A stretch of 13,065 bases of DNA from an uncultured Bacteroidota bacterium (GTDB lineage Bacteria; Bacteroidota; Bacteroidia; 2-12-FULL-35-15). A program made the translations under genes and the position numbers. Shown piece after piece: positions 11,996 to 13,065 of this stretch; the stretch's first letter is position 1, and each line of letters starts with the position of its first letter. Below the pieces are notes generated by a model. It did no database searches. It had not been told where the DNA came from and saw nothing but the letters and a program-made list of their open reading frames with translations. Where the stretch lies: assembly GCA_903833025.1 (NCBI GenBank), contig CAILDT010000980.1, positions 1 to 13,065 on the forward strand, given 5' to 3'.

Positions 11996-13065
11996 TTACT
12001 TTATTACTCCTAACTCTTTCCCCACTTTTGAAAAAGCAGTAATCGCTTTATCAATATGTTCTTTTTCGTGAGCCGCTGAAAGTTGTACACGTATGCGAGC
12101 TTGCCCTTTTGGGACAACAGGATAAAAGAATCCGATTACATAAATTCCTTCTTTCAATAATTTATTTGCAAACTCCTGGGCTAATTTTGCGTCATATAAC
12201 ATTACAGGAATTATTGCAGAATCACCATCCTTAATTTCTAATCCTACTTTTTTAATCTCCTGTTTAAAATAATTTATGTTCCATTCTAATTTATCACGAA
12301 GTGTAGTTGCTTCACTAAGCATATCCAACACCGCAATGGAAGCACCAACAATATGTGGAGCTAAAGAATTAGAAAATAAATAAGGGCGCGAACGCTGACG
12401 AAGTAAACTAATGATTTCCTTTTTGCCTGACGTGAATCCTCCCATCGCACCACCAAGTGCCTTTCCGAGTGTGCCCGTAATAATATCCACACGGTGCATT
12501 ACATTTTTTAATTCCACAGTTCCTCTTCCTGTTTTACCAATAAAGCCAGTAGCGTGGCTTTCGTCCACCATCACCATCGCATTGTATTTATCGGCTAAGT
12601 CGCAAATTTTATCTAACGGGGCTACAAATCCGTCCATTGAAAATACGCCATCAGTAACAATCAATCTAAAACGTTGTGCCTGTGCTTGTTTCAACTGCTC
12701 TTCCAAATCTTCCATATTAGAATTTTTGTAACGATAACGTTGTGCCTTACATAATCGCACACCATCAATTATAGATGCGTGATTTAATTCATCCGAAATT
12801 ATTGCATCTTCTTCGCCAAGCAATGGCTCAAATATTCCACCATTGGCGTCAAAACAAGCAGCATATAATATAGTGTCTTCTTGTCCAAGAAAAGTAGAGA
12901 GCTTTTGTTCCAACTCTTTATGAATATCTTGTGTGCCGCAAATAAAGCGAACACTGCTCATTCCATAACCATTTTTATCTAATGTTTTGTGAGCAGCTTC
13001 TATAACCTTGGGATGAGATGATAATCCTAAATAATTATTAGCACAGAAGATTATTACTTCTTCAC
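11996..13065 (-). CDS. kbl: 2-amino-3-ketobutyrate CoA ligase / glycine C-acetyltransferase (N-terminus outside window)
   Basis: The frame runs to the right edge. The visible 355 residues begin EEVIIFCANNYLGLSSHPKV and pass through GYGMSSVRFICGTQ, so the methionine at 12961 is internal and not the start. This PLP enzyme of the alpha-oxoamine synthase family converts 2-amino-3-oxobutyrate plus CoA to glycine and acetyl-CoA in threonine catabolism. Signatures are MVDESHATGFIGKTGRG and the PLP lysine in DIITGTLGKALGGAMGGF. About 40 N-terminal residues are missing compared with E. coli Kbl (398). The 8-amino-7-oxononanoate and serine palmitoyl relatives differ at FICGTQDIHKELE, which favours Kbl. 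The gene is convergent with the AstE-like gene with only 10 bp between stop codons. Confidence 0.93.
   Translation of the reverse strand, partial: EEVIIFCANNYLGLSSHPKVIEAAHKTLDKNGYGMSSVRFICGTQDIHKELEQKLSTFLGQEDTILYAACFDANGGIFEPLLGEEDAIISDELNHASIIDGVRLCKAQRYRYKNSNMEDLEEQLKQAQAQRFRLIVTDGVFSMDGFVAPLDKICDLADKYNAMVMVDESHATGFIGKTGRGTVELKNVMHRVDIITGTLGKALGGAMGGFTSGKKEIISLLRQRSRPYLFSNSLAPHIVGASIAVLDMLSEATTLRDKLEWNINYFKQEIKKVGLEIKDGDSAIIPVMLYDAKLAQEFANKLLKEGIYVIGFFYPVVPKGQARIRVQLSAAHEKEHIDKAITAFSKVGKELGVIK

Noticed and set aside
12411..12731. Forward frame inside kbl
   Set aside because: It is antisense to a strongly conserved PLP-enzyme coding region.

Overview
The window is AT-rich and looks like a chromosomal stretch from a member of the Bacteroidota. 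Three things suggest this: leaders without consistent Shine-Dalgarno sites, several TAnnTTTG-type -7 boxes upstream of gene starts, and the family character of the proteins. It is gene-dense and mostly metabolic, with repeat DNA concentrated in the first 3.6 kb. No rRNA, tRNA, CRISPR array or transposase was seen.

Layout. (1) 1-238: tail of a forward gene, possibly the C-terminal domain of a membrane glycosyltransferase. (2) 239-670: 432 bp without a gene, holding a 42-bp (2 x 21-bp) minisatellite and a cluster of hairpins that includes two terminators for the leftward operon. (3) 671-4501, leftward: deoC, an active-site-complete aldehyde dehydrogenase, a GxxExxY (PDDEXK_3) gene, and a short ALDH-like protein lacking catalytic residues. 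The two ALDH-type proteins together resemble a split ALDH16. The GxxExxY gene sits in a 494-bp unit bounded by 38-bp imperfect inverted repeats built of CGCAGAG-type units. This unit almost exactly fills the gap between the two ALDH genes. (4) 4608-7404, rightward: cysC-cysD-cysN, which make APS and PAPS from sulfate. (5) 7435-8357, leftward: elaA-type acetyltransferase and gcvH. (6) 8521-9582, leftward: FAD-dependent DAO-family oxidoreductase. (7) 9701-11985, rightward: RimB-like retropepsin-fold protease, RimK-type glutamate ligase and an AstE/AspA-type zinc hydrolase, tightly packed. (8) 11996-13065, leftward and cut by the window edge: kbl, 2-amino-3-ketobutyrate CoA ligase.

How the genes fit together. 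DeoC releases acetaldehyde and glyceraldehyde 3-phosphate from deoxyribose 5-phosphate, and the adjacent ALDH is a plausible sink for the acetaldehyde. CysDN and CysC activate sulfate in two steps, but no PAPS reductase or sulfotransferase is in view. GcvH and Kbl both belong to glycine/threonine catabolism but are about 4 kb apart. The RimB-RimK-AstE-like trio pairs an enzyme that adds glutamates to protein tails with a protease of a family that trims such tails, plus a third hydrolase of unknown substrate.

The most unusual structure is the GxxExxY unit (1568-2061), which looks like a small transposase-less insertion in an operon spacer. Next come the helically phased minisatellite (292-536) and the three-gene protein-tail modification cluster.
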